Under the pieces are notes generated by a model. That model searched no databases. It had not been told where the DNA came from and was given only the letters and a program-made list of their open reading frames with translations. A DNA stretch of 64,000 bases from Pomphorhynchus laevis (lineage: Eukaryota > Acanthocephala > Palaeacanthocephala > Echinorhynchida > Pomphorhynchidae). The translations under genes were made by a program, and so were the position numbers. This document shows positions 37,112 through 49,209 of the stretch, in pieces (position 1 is the first letter of the stretch; every line of letters starts with the position of its first letter). The stretch is from NCBI GenBank assembly GCA_012934845.2, contig WNNJ02002244.1:1-64000 (forward strand), given 5' to 3'.

Positions 37112-40100
37112 GTAATATTTGAGATTATGATATCAAAATAAGATCTAACTTTTATTATATAAAACTGATAAAATAATGCATATGGTGATAAACGATAAAG
37201 TCATTAAAACCTCATTTGTTTCATAGCGAATTCATAAAGAAAATTCACTCATTAATCTTGATACCGATTCATTAAAAAACTTAAATTCGTTTATTATAAA
37301 AAAATAGTTAAAAAAATTAAAAATTATCCCGGCATTATTAAATAAATGTCTATTAAAATTAAACATTATTTTATTAAAATTAAACATTATTTATTATTTA
37401 TATCCAGTCATTATCCACATTTATACTATTTAGTTAAAAAGTTAAGCTACTCTATTAAAATAAAAAGTTCGTTTCTAAATCCAGGTATTATCCACATTCA
37501 TACTATTTAGTTAAAAATCAAGCTACTCTATTAAAGAAAATAAAAATTTGGGAAGCCATTGTTAATTGATCTTTGCAGAATAATACATGTATCAGCTAAA
37601 TAACTTGATATAAAATCTTATTAGGTGGAAATTGAATATTTAATTATTTAACATTCTTAGTAAAGATATAGTTGTTGTTTTTTTCCTAATATTAAAAATA
37701 TTTCAAATTTTCATTTGCTGAATATGGATTTTCAATTCAATAAAGCTATGAAAAAAACAGTAGAACTCCTTCCGATTCAAGGATTTCGAAGAATATTTAA
37801 CTAAATTATATTCTTAGTCATAATAAATAATCCTCAAGAGAAAAATATTTGAAATACTTTTCTCGTGTGGATAATTTATTATGACTAAGTATAGGATTAG
37901 ATGCACGAATGTAATTTTAACAGAATTTAACTAAATATTTTCGTGATTCGCATTTTTTAGAGAAAACGATTTATCTTATTTGATAAAGCCAAATTATGAA
38001 ATGATCGCGTTTAGGGCATCTTCTAATACGGGTAAAGCGTATGCTGATTTTTCAACACATCGCAGTGGGACAACTGCGACTCCTCCCACAAATGGTCCAA
38101 TACCAGCTCCGCTATTTATTATGCAACAAAATGTAAATATTAACAACGAAAATGCTGCGCATGATGATATAAATGGGACTACTTCCCGTGACCATATTCC
38201 TACTACCGGTGGTAATAATGGTCAATCGGCAACAACGCCAAATAGGCCTAGTGTAATGTCAGGTGCCCATAATACAACTTTGAAAGCGAATACGACAAGT
38301 CACAGGCCACCACATAATACCACAGTATTAAGTCAAATGATAGGTGCTCAGACAAATATTAATGTCATTGTGAATCAGACTATTTTTGACCGCAATGAAC
38401 AACAAAAACAGCGGCAACAACATAATGATGCCTCAAAATCTAATGATATTGCAATTCGTCATTCACAGCATCAACAAAAGTTAAATTCGCTGATTAAATC
38501 ACAGTCATCATCGAATCGGTCATCTCCTCAAATCGATCATTCATCAGACGGTGCTATCGGCATTGCATCGGCAAATTCAATGATAATGATGAATCATCAA
38601 ATGCATGCCGCAATGTTAGAAAACGCTGCTGCTTCAGCAAATCAGAAACGCAATCGAATGCGAGCGAGTAATGTTACCTTACAGCATTTAATTAGCAGCC
38701 AAACTGGTGGCGATGAAATCCCAACTTCCGCTTCTGCGAGCAGTGTCAGTGCTACTAATAAGCGAACACGTACGACTCGAAAAAATACGTCGATGCCGTC
38801 TTCGCAATCGATGATTACCATGCCATCATGTGACCAGCAACTACAAAATAGATCAATTCGAAACGTACTCACTAATCAACTTGGGTCATCGAGTTTACAA
38901 TCTCTTTTAGGGTCTGGTGGTACCGAACAAGATATGCAATCTCCATCTTCGATACATATCATGAACACGCTTAATAGACAGCAGCAGCCGTCACCTATTC
39001 GATCAGCTAGACAAATGTCCCCTCTTAGTCGGAATGTACAGTTTGGATCAAACGATCATAATAATCGATTAAATGCATTTATTCCGATTGGGGAGACTGA
39101 ACAAAATGAGAATGGACGAAATATGGAACAAAACTTCAATCAGTTCAATGATCAACAACGGCAACCTAATGTAATACCACAGCAGCAGAGACAAATTGCG
39201 GACATGCCAATGGAATATCTGTGGCCATTGTTGCAAAAGTCTGTTAGACAGCCGGATAGAGCCCAGAACGGTCAAATGTTTGTTATAAGATCAGCGGCGA
39301 ATTCACCGACACAATCATCCAACTTACAGCAGATAAATCTATCTACAATTCATCAACAGAGACAACTTCAACAGTTAATTCAACAGCAAAATCAATCTTT
39401 GCAAGGATCTGTTGATAATTCTACGGCTAATCTGCCAAGCATATCGTCTACGGCTACCATCGGCAGCAGTAAAACGCAGTCTAAACGAGTTCGAAAAAAT
39501 AACCAGTCCTTTTCTAGTGGTGATAGTAATCCACAACAGCACAAACGGCAACAGAGTATCGCTGAAATGATTAACCAAAACAATTGTTTGCTACAAAACG
39601 TGTCTCTCCAACAGCAAAGTTATGCTGTACCACAATCACCCCAGCAGATATGCGACAGTTCGTCTAACACAGCTGCGGTTGTAGCTGCTGCAAATCAAAT
39701 ACAACAACGCCGTTTCGAATTATCACAGCAACAGCAAAGGCAGTCGTATCAGCAACAGATCATATCTCAGCTAAATCAATCTCGCAACTTACAGCTGGGA
39801 TTAATGAACAATCAACTAAGCGGTGTTCGTGCTCAGCAATTAAACATTGCAACTCCCGTAACTCAACAACCCCAGCAACTAAAGCCTCAACTTTACAACT
39901 TCATCAGACAACGATCTACTTCTCCAGCTGGCTCTGCGGTTGCACGTCCATCACTACAACATAATCAACAGCATATTGTCCCCATATTGTCAAATAATGC
40001 TGCTCACTTGACAATCTCTCCGACTACGAGCAGTGTCGCACAGATGCCACGTTCTAACTATCTGTATTTTCAGCAACAAGCCACCAATCAACAAATACAG

Positions 40101-43100
40101 CTTAGTAACTTGCTGCAGAAAAACCAGCAGAGACCGCAACAATCCCCAATGCTGAACGCAGCTGCTCAATATGATATTTCTTCATCGCAGCATCTCGGTG
40201 CAGTTGGACAATTTACACAAAGACAAAATCAACAGTTTATACAGCATGCTCAGCAAATGAACACCAGATTTAATAATGATACATCTCTACCTCAACAGCT
40301 TCCACAGTATATATCCTCCACCCAACAACGTCTAACTAGGCAATCATTAAACAAATATTTGGAAGGTTTATCAAACAACCCTAGAATCCATCAACAAATC
40401 CAGCAACAACTATCTGATCCTGGAAATCAGAACCAGTATCAGCAGCATAAGATTATGAACAGTCTCATTTCACCACATCCTACAAACTCTAATATGGGAG
40501 GGATGGAACCATCCGTTGCTGCCATGCAACAGCAATCTCATTTAGTTCAACGGTATTCACCTGCGTGTGAACAACAGACTTCTACGGATGCAGCAGCTTT
40601 ACTTGTTGGACGGTTACAGCAGGCTCAGCGAGAGCTCCAACAAGTGCCGGTGAGTCAAATTTTACAGCAGCAGCAGACCCAACAGCTGTCTCAGCAGCTA
40701 AGCACAGACCAGCATCAACAACAGTTCTTATATCAACAGCTGAATCATCAACAAGCAGTAATGGCTCATCAACAGCTGCAACAGGCTGTTTCCCAATATC
40801 AAAATGTGCCTTCTCAAACCACATTAGCGACCATCAATAGCAGCGGCCAGCAGAAATCAACATCGAAAAAGAAATTAACAGGTAAGCAACGATCAAAGAA
40901 ACTACATCAATCACAATCAAACAGTCAGCAGCAATCGTCAAATAGCAAACAGCAACAACAATCTACAACAAACAATGAAGTATTTTCAGGTCAGAAAATT
41001 AATAATGAATTGGATTCCATGGCATTGGCTGCAGCACACCAACAACAGGTTAGAACATTTTTGTACTAGATCAACTTAATATTTTACATTGCTCTTTTAA
41101 TGTTAATGATATAAGAATTAATAAGAATAATTCATAAATAAGAATTAAATTAATATTAAATAAGTAATAAAGACTAAGTAAAAGTAATAAGCAATTAAAT
41201 TAATATTAAATAATTAATATTAAAAACATATTCTAAATGGCCTCGTTAAGTGTCAAGGTGAATCCTGTCGCGTCGCATTTTAAGTGCATGAGTTGAGGCT
41301 GAATGCAAAGATACCGACTTCGATACGCTCTCTAAGGGATCATTTGTTAATTATCGTTCCGTCATCGACACTTTTTGAAAGCTTTGTTGCGAATCTGCTC
41401 GAGCAAATCGTCTTTAAATTTCTTATTCCGTCTCTTTTCGCTTGCCCGTAGTTTTGTTTTCACTATCAAAATTGATCATACTATTGGGAGGTGGAGGAAA
41501 TTCGTCGATGTGCATTGAGTCATGTGCATTTAATGATCGTTTTGACTGATTGATGTTATAAAGAATTTGACTGATTGGTGTTATACAAGATTCTTACCTC
41601 AACTAACAGACACATAAATTCTTAGATTCTATTCGTCGTTCAAAGCTTTGGATTGAAATTCGTTGGAAACGGGTAACAGGCCTTCAACAGCATAGGTATC
41701 GTCATTTGTGCATTTTGAATGCATCACAATAAGTGTCAAGCGTCCGGTTAGAAGATACGTTTCCTATGTTCAGACGCATCCTGTTGTCATAATCAAAAGC
41801 CGACATTGGAAGCTGGTCGACTGTGAAGCTAACATGGCTTTAGTGTTGCCCCTCATTAGTGCAATGGAGGTATACTGATATAAGCGTGTGAGCGTCACTT
41901 CGTAATCGATTCCTCGCTGCTTCGATCTTGTGCTTATATTTCCTTCCTTGAAATTGACAGCGTACGACGTGACAGCGGCGAGTTGTACGTTGGTGGCTGA
42001 GTGACGGTATGCGGTTTGTTGAGAGAGGATGAATGCAAGATAAGGGTTTCTAAAAAAGTGGATGTCTTCCGGGCGTTTATGTAGATCCGTGATAATTCCT
42101 CGCACTTCCCTGGTTACAACCATTCAGACAGATTGTGCAGCTGCGAATACACGTTGCGAATTGCCACAGTTTTTAATACTCTTCGTACTGGTAAGTGAGC
42201 GAGCGTATTCCTCTTTTATCTATCATACCCATTCATCGGTCTAATCGATAGTTTACTTTCGTGCAAAGGAATCTCAAGCTACATTCGGGCTTGTATGCAT
42301 AACTGTGAGAGCTTTAGTTCCATTTGGATGTTGTATTTAGCACGGCGCTAAGCTAACTCTTAGCTTTAAAACACGACACTGGGTGTTGTCGGTACGATCT
42401 ATTTCCCTAGATGATTGTGTCATTTAGCGAAAATTTGGAATATCCAGGAAATAGTGAAGCGTCTAGACTGTATGCCTCTTCGACCTTTACAATGTGGATG
42501 AATTCGTAATAAACAATTTTTTTTTATTTTCAATATTATTGTTCCCATAGATGGGACATATTTTCATCACGACTACTTGCTCAATTGAAAATAATCTATC
42601 ATCGATTTAGTCACATGAAAGCTTGATGAAATTGTTCGAGCTGAGATCATAAAATATCGTAAGAATATTTTATTATTGTAAAATAATAATTTTTATATTT
42701 ATATTAAGTTATATATGCTGATTATACAATAAAATTATCATTTTTTATTTCGAAAAATAAAACGTAAGCCATTTTTATCAAATATTTTTATATTTATCAA
42801 ATTTTACGGTAAACATGTTAATACTGTCTTAAATGAAACCTATTTAAAGTTCAAAAATGTTGAAATTATAAAAAATAATAATTTAATATCACCATATTAT
42901 GCTAATATGCAAATGGAAGAATATAATCAATATATTGTAATATATTTAATATATTTAATATATTGAATAATTCAATATATTGTCTAAGGACCTTTGATTA
43001 AATGATTTATTAAAGGGCTATCTTTCGGTAACTTTGTAGACTAAAATAACTTTCAAATGCGACTTTACAATTTAAAGTAATTGGCTGTTTAAATTTTTCG

Positions 43101-46100
43101 TTTAAAACTTTGCTCTTGAAAGGTTTAAAACATTTTTACATTTTGCTTGCGTGTTAGATAATTCCAAGCTTCAAGCTGAAAGTAATTCTTAAGTGCAATT
43201 AAAACATATAACTTTCGACTTAGCACTCTGAAGTCGATTTACTGACTGAAATGGTTGACCGTTTACTTCATTTAAGGTCATCCAGCATTTTAATTTCAAA
43301 CTTTTAACGTTTACTTTACGATTTACGTTTCCTTTTTGTAAGATTTTAGAATCCAAATTAAGATTTTGCAATAAAGTATTCATAAATCTAAAACTTTTAT
43401 TCTTTGCTGCTTTGATTATTTACCAAATCATTAAGTATTAATAATATTATTTATTATACAATTTTGATCAAATATTTCGATGGCACGTAGGCACATCATT
43501 ATCAAGGTTTGACTAATCAAATTATTTTGACTTCAAAATAATTTTTATTGATTTTTATTTTCATATTGAATAATCCTTGATAATAATGTGCCCACGCGCC
43601 ATCGAAATATTGGATCAGAATTGTATAATGTCTCTTTGCCTTATTTGCACTATAATGACAAACGAATACACTTATTAACTATAAATAATAATTTATAATA
43701 ATTGAATTTATATTTCATTGAACTGTTTATAAAATATTAATGTTTAATTAATATAACATAAATTATAGTTAGTTCACAAGGTAGCGAATCAAAGTGATCA
43801 AAATCCTTTTAAACGGATTAAAACATTTAATTATTATTATATTATATAATATAATATAATATTATATAATATTATATAATATAATATTATATTAGTTATA
43901 AGATCAATATCCGGTTTATTATTTGAGTTTTTTTTTATTTATTAAATGTTTTGTTTGTTAAATCTATTATTTTGTGCAATGCAGTTGATAAGTTTTGTTT
44001 TCATTTTATGTTTTGGTTTATTTTTATTTATTTAATTTAAATTTTTAAATTATTTTTAATAATTCTTTATGAAAAATGTTTAGCGTGCTACAATTCGTAT
44101 GCCAGCACCACAATCCATTGATTATGGCGTTAATATGATACGATCAGATCTATCAATGGATCCGTATCTCCAACGATATCAAAAGAAACAAATTCGGTGT
44201 AGCCAGCAATCCTTTAATTCTGGATTTCAATTACCAACTCCAACGACTTCGATGAATTTAAGAACCGCTATTGCAACAGTAGCTAATCAGCAGCATTACA
44301 AACAGAATACACCATCAACTTCAACACTTTTAAAACCTGTCGATTTAGATATTCTAAAGGTTTGTTAGATTTTTGCAAATTGCACTCAAAGCAATTTGCA
44401 AAAATTGCTTTGAGTGCGATTATCGTGTAATCGGGTAATTACCCGGTATTATTATTAAGGTATAATTACCTTATCGGGTAATCATGCTAAAATATGATTT
44501 AAATAAAATATTTATTTAAATAAATATTAATATAGTATTAACATTATAAAATATTATTATACTATTTTAATATAAAATAATTTAAATAATAAATAAAATT
44601 CTGTCAAAATTTAAATTACTTTTATCTTAGAATAGAGCCGCTTAACTTCATTAATCAGATTTAAATTTCTAGTTAATTAATTGTTTTGTATTTTTGATTA
44701 AAAATCAAGGTATGGGGATTTTATTAGGTGAGAATGTATCTCGCCTAAACTACTAAATCGTAAACTAACTCAAAGCAGCTAGTATTTTGTAAGAATAGTG
44801 TTGTAAATCTTTGTGTTGAAACTGACTAGTATTTATTCAGAATCTGTCAAGATACAATTTAGCAACGACCTTTTTTTCTACATTGAAATAAAATAAAATT
44901 TTTAAAATTGTGTACTACCTTGGTTACTTACTTGCTGTTGCTGTGATTATGCCTAATTAATAAAATAATAAAATTTATAACACAATAATAAAATTTATAT
45001 ATTAAATATATATTTATTTATATATTATATATTGAACTATTCATAATGATAGCAGCAGCGATTGAAATTTTGATCTGAACCCTTTTTATCTAATAAATTG
45101 TCGTTTATTTGGTTCCATTCTATAAATAATAACAATTTATTATACAAATATTTTTATTATACAATTTTATACAATTTTGGGACATTGTATAAAAATTTAT
45201 ACAAGTTGGGACATTACTCGTTGGAAAGCTGCTACGGCGTTAGTTAGGCCAAAAGGCATGCGTTTAAAATGGAAAAGCTGATCCGATGCTTCGAATGCCG
45301 TGAATTTTCTATCTTATGTTTTGTTTATTTTATAATTATATTAAATACGTAGACTCAGTTAGCTGATTTGATTTATACAAATATTTTAAAATTTTTAAAT
45401 TGGCAAAATCTCTTTAAAGGTATAAATCAATTTTTATCTATACTATTTGTCTAAATGTATAAATCGATTTATTTACCCTTTAATTATGTGAAATCAGCTT
45501 ATAGGAAAGCGTATAAATTAAAATCACCGTGAAAATTGTAAATTACACAATTTCCAATTAAAATTTAAGTATTTAAATTTCTTTTAAAATAGATGTAATT
45601 ATTATAAAATTTTGAATATTTAACGAATATTATAACGAATATAATATTAAATGTAATGCTAAATTGAAAAACTGTTAAGCAATTCAGCATAAGTGACTTT
45701 TGACAACGTTATCATGAGCATCGGCTTCATTCATCGATCAGTTTGAATTATATAAATGCAAATTCAATAAATTCAATAATACAATGCAGGTATGTGCTGT
45801 TTGAAATAATGAAGGACAATATTTTCACCTGTGGTCAATTAACATCGGCTTCTTGTTAAAGTACTGCACCTAGCTGAAAGTTGCATAGATAATTTTCTCC
45901 TAGTATTATTCAAGACTAATATAAATTATGTTTTTAAATATTGTGCCACACCCATATTATTTTATCAATGATAACGACTCAATTTTGCTATCTATTTATA
46001 TCGACAGTTGCTTAAAATGGTTTTAGTTTTGTCCGCTAAGCAGTAAAATAAATCTTTAAATTACTTGATAAAATAATTTTATTTATTTATTTATTTGGTA

Positions 46101-48383
46101 GATAAACTTGCTAAGTATAGTAAATGCGAATTTTAAAACAACTTTATTTTAGAAGTCTGGTATGTACGGTACGCCAACACCGTTATCCAAAAAGGCCCCG
46201 ATCAATAAAAGAAATCAAAGACAGAATGTTATTGCAGAAAAGTCCGTTGCTCCTTCAATAGTGAATGAAGATGAAAATGAAGTAACGTCACTACAACCTC
46301 AAAAGCAAAAATTGCAGCGCTGGGAGGAAGCTGTTCTTAATTCACGTTATATCAATAGCAACGACACTTGGCGAGAAAGCGAAGAATTGGCAGCAATAAT
46401 TGACATGGTAAATATTAATATCAAATAAGGTTATTTGAAAATACGTTCTATATATTTGAAGTTTGATGAAGATGAGACGATGTTAGAACTTGAAAAAAAG
46501 ATAAAGGCAGAAAATGAAGAAAGGGAAAGGGCTCGTATCATTGCCGAAAGGGAGAAAGCCATTAAACAGGCCAGAGCAGAGCAGCGAAATACATACTTAC
46601 AGTACTGTAAAAAGCAATACGACAACCCAGATTTACAGACACCGTTCAAAAGTAAATTAAATGCAGCACAGAGATTAGCGCCTTATTTTACTCTTGTTGA
46701 TCCGGATGATGTTAGTGGAGATACTGGTAAGTTCGTGACTATGAAATTCCTGGGAATATCAAAAGTTTAGAGTCTTAAAATTATTGTAAAGATATTGAAC
46801 TATCTGTGATAGTCGCAGTTTATAAAGAATAAAGCTATACACTTTATCGAACAAATTTAAAGCGCAAACTTTAAATGACGGCTTAAGATATTTGTTCAAT
46901 ATCGTAACATATTCCAAAGCAGTTAAATACACTCGTATATCATGTAATATATAATTATTTAGCTATAGATACATGCTTCTTATGGTTTCTTATGTTTCTT
47001 TAATTCTCTTAAAAAAAATTTATGATTATATTTTCAAATTTTTTTATATTTCTAAATATTTGACAAGAGGGAGTGTGAGAACTTTCCGCGTGAATTATGT
47101 ACACAATCATTTTTAGCCAGACGCGGAAGAACGACGATAACAGTAGCAAGTACCGTTTCGTCATCACAATGACTCATCAGTGCCAGATCCCTCCCACTGC
47201 TGGATACAGAGGAGGATTGACAGTCCTCCTCTGTATCCAGCAGTGGGAGGGATCTGGCACTGATGAGTCATTGTGATGACGAAACGGTACTTGCTACTGT
47301 TATCGTCGTTCTTCCGCGTCTGGCTAGAAATAATTGCGTATATAAAAATTTGACTTTTACTAGTCAAATATAACATATGATTATATAATGTATATTAAAT
47401 GTTAATTGTACTTGTAATTATTTAGAGGATACAATCGAGCTAATCACATTATGCTGATCGAGCTAATCACAGTATTGTATATGAATATAGGCAGATACGA
47501 AAGTAGCAATTTCGTATACGAATATATCAAAACGTTGTAGATTATAAGAAAATATTGCAGTTTCGTATACGAAAATGCAAATTTTCTTTAAAAATTAAAA
47601 TAAATTATTTTATTTAGTAAAAACGATATGATTTAAATATTTGTAGCAATTTACTTACGTAACAGTTTGTATATTTAATATAGAATGTATATTTAATTAA
47701 AAATCTTATTTTAATTTTTCGAATTTTGAGAAGAAAAAAAATTAAATTAGTAATTACATTTATCATATATTTCCAAATAAACTTTTTTTTATTTATAGAC
47801 AATAAAGAATTCAAACCGTTATCTGTTGTAAAATTACAAGGAAACGTTAGAAACATCGCTAACAGATACAATCGATGTTTAAATAGATATAAACAAGTAA
47901 GTGTTTTAATTGGATTTGATGAAATAGTTTAACTGTATGTTTAGTTCCATAAGGACAGCATAAACATACTAGATCCGGTTTTGATAGCAAAAGAACATAT
48001 TTCATTTGAGCGTAGCATGCTGGATGGTAAGTTGTTAGCTTTTTTTTCAGGCATTTGAATTAACTCTGATATTATTTGCTGTAGATGAAAAAAGCTCGAA
48101 TACAGTGATGGAGAAACATCTGAAGCTTCCCAACCGCCCGGATCCGCTACCATTACATTGTCTTTTCCACACAGATGCAGTAAAACGGCCAATTGATGGC
48201 CGTGAAGAAATACGGAAAAGAATAAAACACGTTGAAGAGTGGGATGCAGATGAACCCGATGACAATCCGTATGGATCTAGGATGTGCTTCTGGGACGAGA
48301 TTAACAAAGATCCAGACGGATTTCCTGGGTTCTTATTTTTCAGGAATCATCCGGCCCCAACTGGCAGTGCTAATAACAACTGA
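36832..48383 (+). CDS. BICRA: BICRA/GLTSCR1-family subunit of the ncBAF chromatin remodeller
   Basis: Ten exons: 36832-36875, 36953-37004, 37053-37111, 37961-41048, 44084-44359, 46153-46407, 46462-46726, 47799-47896, 47945-48026, 48085-48383. All introns are GT-AG, phases join without a break, and the total is 4518 nt (1505 aa plus TGA). Human BICRA is of similar length. BICRA or BICRAL defines the non-canonical (GBAF) SWI/SNF complex and contacts BRD9 and the core ATPase module in the nucleus; this role is taken from the family. Support in the sequence: N-terminal FMDIFKDPNALDDFL then an acidic DDDDDLFDFD, matching the conserved BICRA N-terminus; a long Q/S/N-rich centre (aa 52-1081); and a GLTSCR1-like domain from about aa 1300 to 1410 with LQTPFKS and AQRLAPY. 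It is the only gene here with no stop or frameshift. Intron 6 (54 nt) has a weak TTTGAAG acceptor; the intron 8 acceptor was chosen at 47944 for its better TTTAG. Confidence 0.88.
37112..37960. other. BICRA intron 3 with tandem repeat and hairpin
   Basis: 849-nt intron. 37411-37540 holds two copies (period about 78 bp) of TATCCACATT-ATACTATTTAGTTAAAA. 37813-37889 is an imperfect 32-bp-arm snapback (CTTAGTCATAATAAATAATCC ... ATAATTTATTATGACTAAG). It ends in CGCATTTTTTAG. Confidence 0.75.
37961..41048 (+). CDS. BICRA: BICRA exon 4: giant Q/S/N-rich exon
   Basis: A single 3088-nt exon encodes aa 52-1081, dominated by Gln, Ser and Asn with short polyQ runs of mixed CAA/CAG codons and no pure trinucleotide tract. 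There is a basic patch KRTRTTRK near aa 265 and KQRSKKLHQ plus TSKKKL near aa 1020, possible nuclear-localisation signals. No folded domain is evident. It is probably an intrinsically disordered, transcription-coactivator-like region. Coding continues past the frame's apparent stop only by splicing: the donor CAG|gttaga at 41048 is followed by an in-frame TAG at 41067. Open frames on the opposite strand here are shadows. Confidence 0.88.
41049..44083. other. BICRA intron 4 with unrecognised GC-richer block and a foldback
   Basis: 3035-nt intron. 41230-42500 is clearly GC-richer than its surroundings and has a 117-codon minus frame (41770-42123) with no domain I recognise. GAGGCTGAATGCAA-like strings at 41295, 42025 and 35045 suggest a dispersed element. 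43455-43626 is a foldback with 53-bp arms (ATTTCGATGGC...CATTATCAAGG against its inverse). Confidence 0.6.
43455..43626. repeat. Foldback element in BICRA intron 4
   Basis: TATACAATTTTGATCAAATA at the left end is the near-inverse of TATTGGATCAGAATTGTATA at the right end. The arms also share CGATGGC-CGT-GGCACAT-ATTATCAAGG. The 66-bp centre is A+T-rich. No coding capacity; a MITE-like snapback. A half-related GTTTCGCCATTATCAAG occurs near 52020. Confidence 0.8.
44084..46407 (+). CDS. BICRA: BICRA exons 5 and 6
   Basis: Exon 5 (44084-44359, aa 1082-1173) and exon 6 (46153-46407, aa 1174-1258) are both phase 0. Exon 5 contains RSDLSMDPYLQRYQKKQIR and exon 6 LQRWEEAVLNSRYINSN followed by WRESEELAAIIDM, fitting the linker before the GLTSCR1 domain. 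Residue content is ordinary compared with exon 4. The intervening 1793-nt intron holds a gypsy RT fragment and a hairpin. Confidence 0.8.
44382..44417. other. 15-bp perfect hairpin just inside intron 5
   Basis: GCACTCAAAGCAATT and its exact inverse AATTGCTTTGAGTGC flank a 6-nt loop, starting 22 nt after the 5' splice site. A CGGGTAATTACCCG palindrome follows at about 44430. Such a stem could affect donor use; that is inference. Confidence 0.8.
45205..45313 (-). pseudogene. Ty3/gypsy RT scrap in BICRA intron 5
   Basis: About 105 bp on the minus strand read RKFTAFEASDQLFHFKRMP then FGLTNAVAAFQRVMS. This is RT palm motif B of Ty3/gypsy elements (PFGLTNA-x-x-x-FQR). No flanking Pol sequence is left. 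It is antisense to the host gene. Confidence 0.8.
46462..48383 (+). CDS. BICRA: BICRA exons 7-10: GLTSCR1 domain and C-terminus
   Basis: Exon 7 (aa 1259-1346) is a charged helix (LEKKIKAENEERERARIIAE) leading to TYLQYCKKQYDNPDLQTPFK and AAQRLAPYF, which match the start of the GLTSCR1 domain (x-PF-x-S-x-x-x-A-x-x-R-L-L-PY). Exons 8-9 give NIANRYNRCLNRYKQ and DPVLIAKEHISFERSMLD, corresponding to the family's LNKYR...MIDR-x-F-x-x-EE segment. Exon 10 adds a conserved-looking EEWDADEPDDNPYGSRMCFW tail that I do not know from vertebrates. Introns 8 and 9 are 48 and 58 nt. Intron 7 (46727-47798) contains the 103-bp foldback. Confidence 0.85.
47114..47326. repeat. Perfect 103-bp foldback with half-hammerheads, in BICRA intron 7
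   Basis: Positions 47114-47216 and 47224-47326 are exact reverse complements around a 7-nt centre. Each arm contains a hammerhead catalytic half: CTGATGA, stem II GTCATTGTGATGAC, then GAAAC. The 5' cleavage strand (GTC|TGCCAG in the sister element at 50.8 kb) is missing, replaced by the centre TTGACAG. So neither arm is a complete ribozyme. The outer flank GAGTGTGAGAACTTTCCGCG is shared with 50811, which marks one family. Confidence 0.9.
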
Positions 48384-49200
48384 AGCAGTTATGAAAGCAC
48401 TGCCAGGTTTTAATTATTTCCAGAATTTTAAGTTTAAAAGCATTTATACATAGCCCACTACGACTGTGATTTTGTTTTTCTTTTGTAATGTACATCCAAG
48501 TTCTTTCAGTTTCGTTATAAATTAGTAGTTTGTACTGACTTTTTGTTTTCCGGTTTAAAATTTGGCGAATATCTATTTCCATTACAAATGCTTATGTTAC
48601 TTTCGGAATAGTTTTGCTGCTAATTAGCTACAGAGAAAGTAACCTTTAAAAAAGCACCATAATGTGTAAATGGGAGGTTTGATTGACTGAATATAGTTTT
48701 TTATATGGATGTTTTTTTATTCTTTTTGTTCTTCTGTAGCTGTTTTGTTTCCTGTAATGCTGTCTAAATATGTATACTTTTAATTGTAAGAAAATTGTTT
48801 GCATAACGTATTCTTTGATTCGTTAAATTGACCTTATTGATTATTCTCACAGAAATTTTAGTTAAATTCTTTCAGAAATTTTAGTTAAAAGACTAGTTTA
48901 AAACAATTCTAATAGTCAATTCTAATATTTCATTTATAACAAATAGTGAGATGCATAAGTACTTGAATAAAATTTATGTATTTTAAATTAATAGTCAAGT
49001 TATAATTAATATATCATAAGATATTAAGTACTCATAATATAGATATATTTACATCTATATTTATATCTATATATATAGATAAATAGATATATAATAATAC
49101 AAGATATATAATAATATATTTAAGATATCTAATATGTGTTTATTAATATTTCACTTAAACTATCAAAAAAAGTGTAAGATAAAAGATTATGAAGATTGTA
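48384..49200. terminator. BICRA 3' UTR and candidate poly(A) signal
   Basis: The A+T-rich sequence after the TGA has no further coding sign. The first AATAAA on the + strand that I found is at 48966-48971, giving a 3' UTR of about 0.6 kb if used. Variant signals nearer the stop cannot be excluded. 49030-49110 is a TAGATATA-rich tract. Confidence 0.4.
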
Positions 49201-49209
49201 TCAATAAAG

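Noticed and set aside
38642-40824. Minus-strand frames of 63-80 codons
   Set aside because: Shadows of the BICRA giant exon; CAA/CAG-rich sense DNA opens the opposite strand by codon bias.
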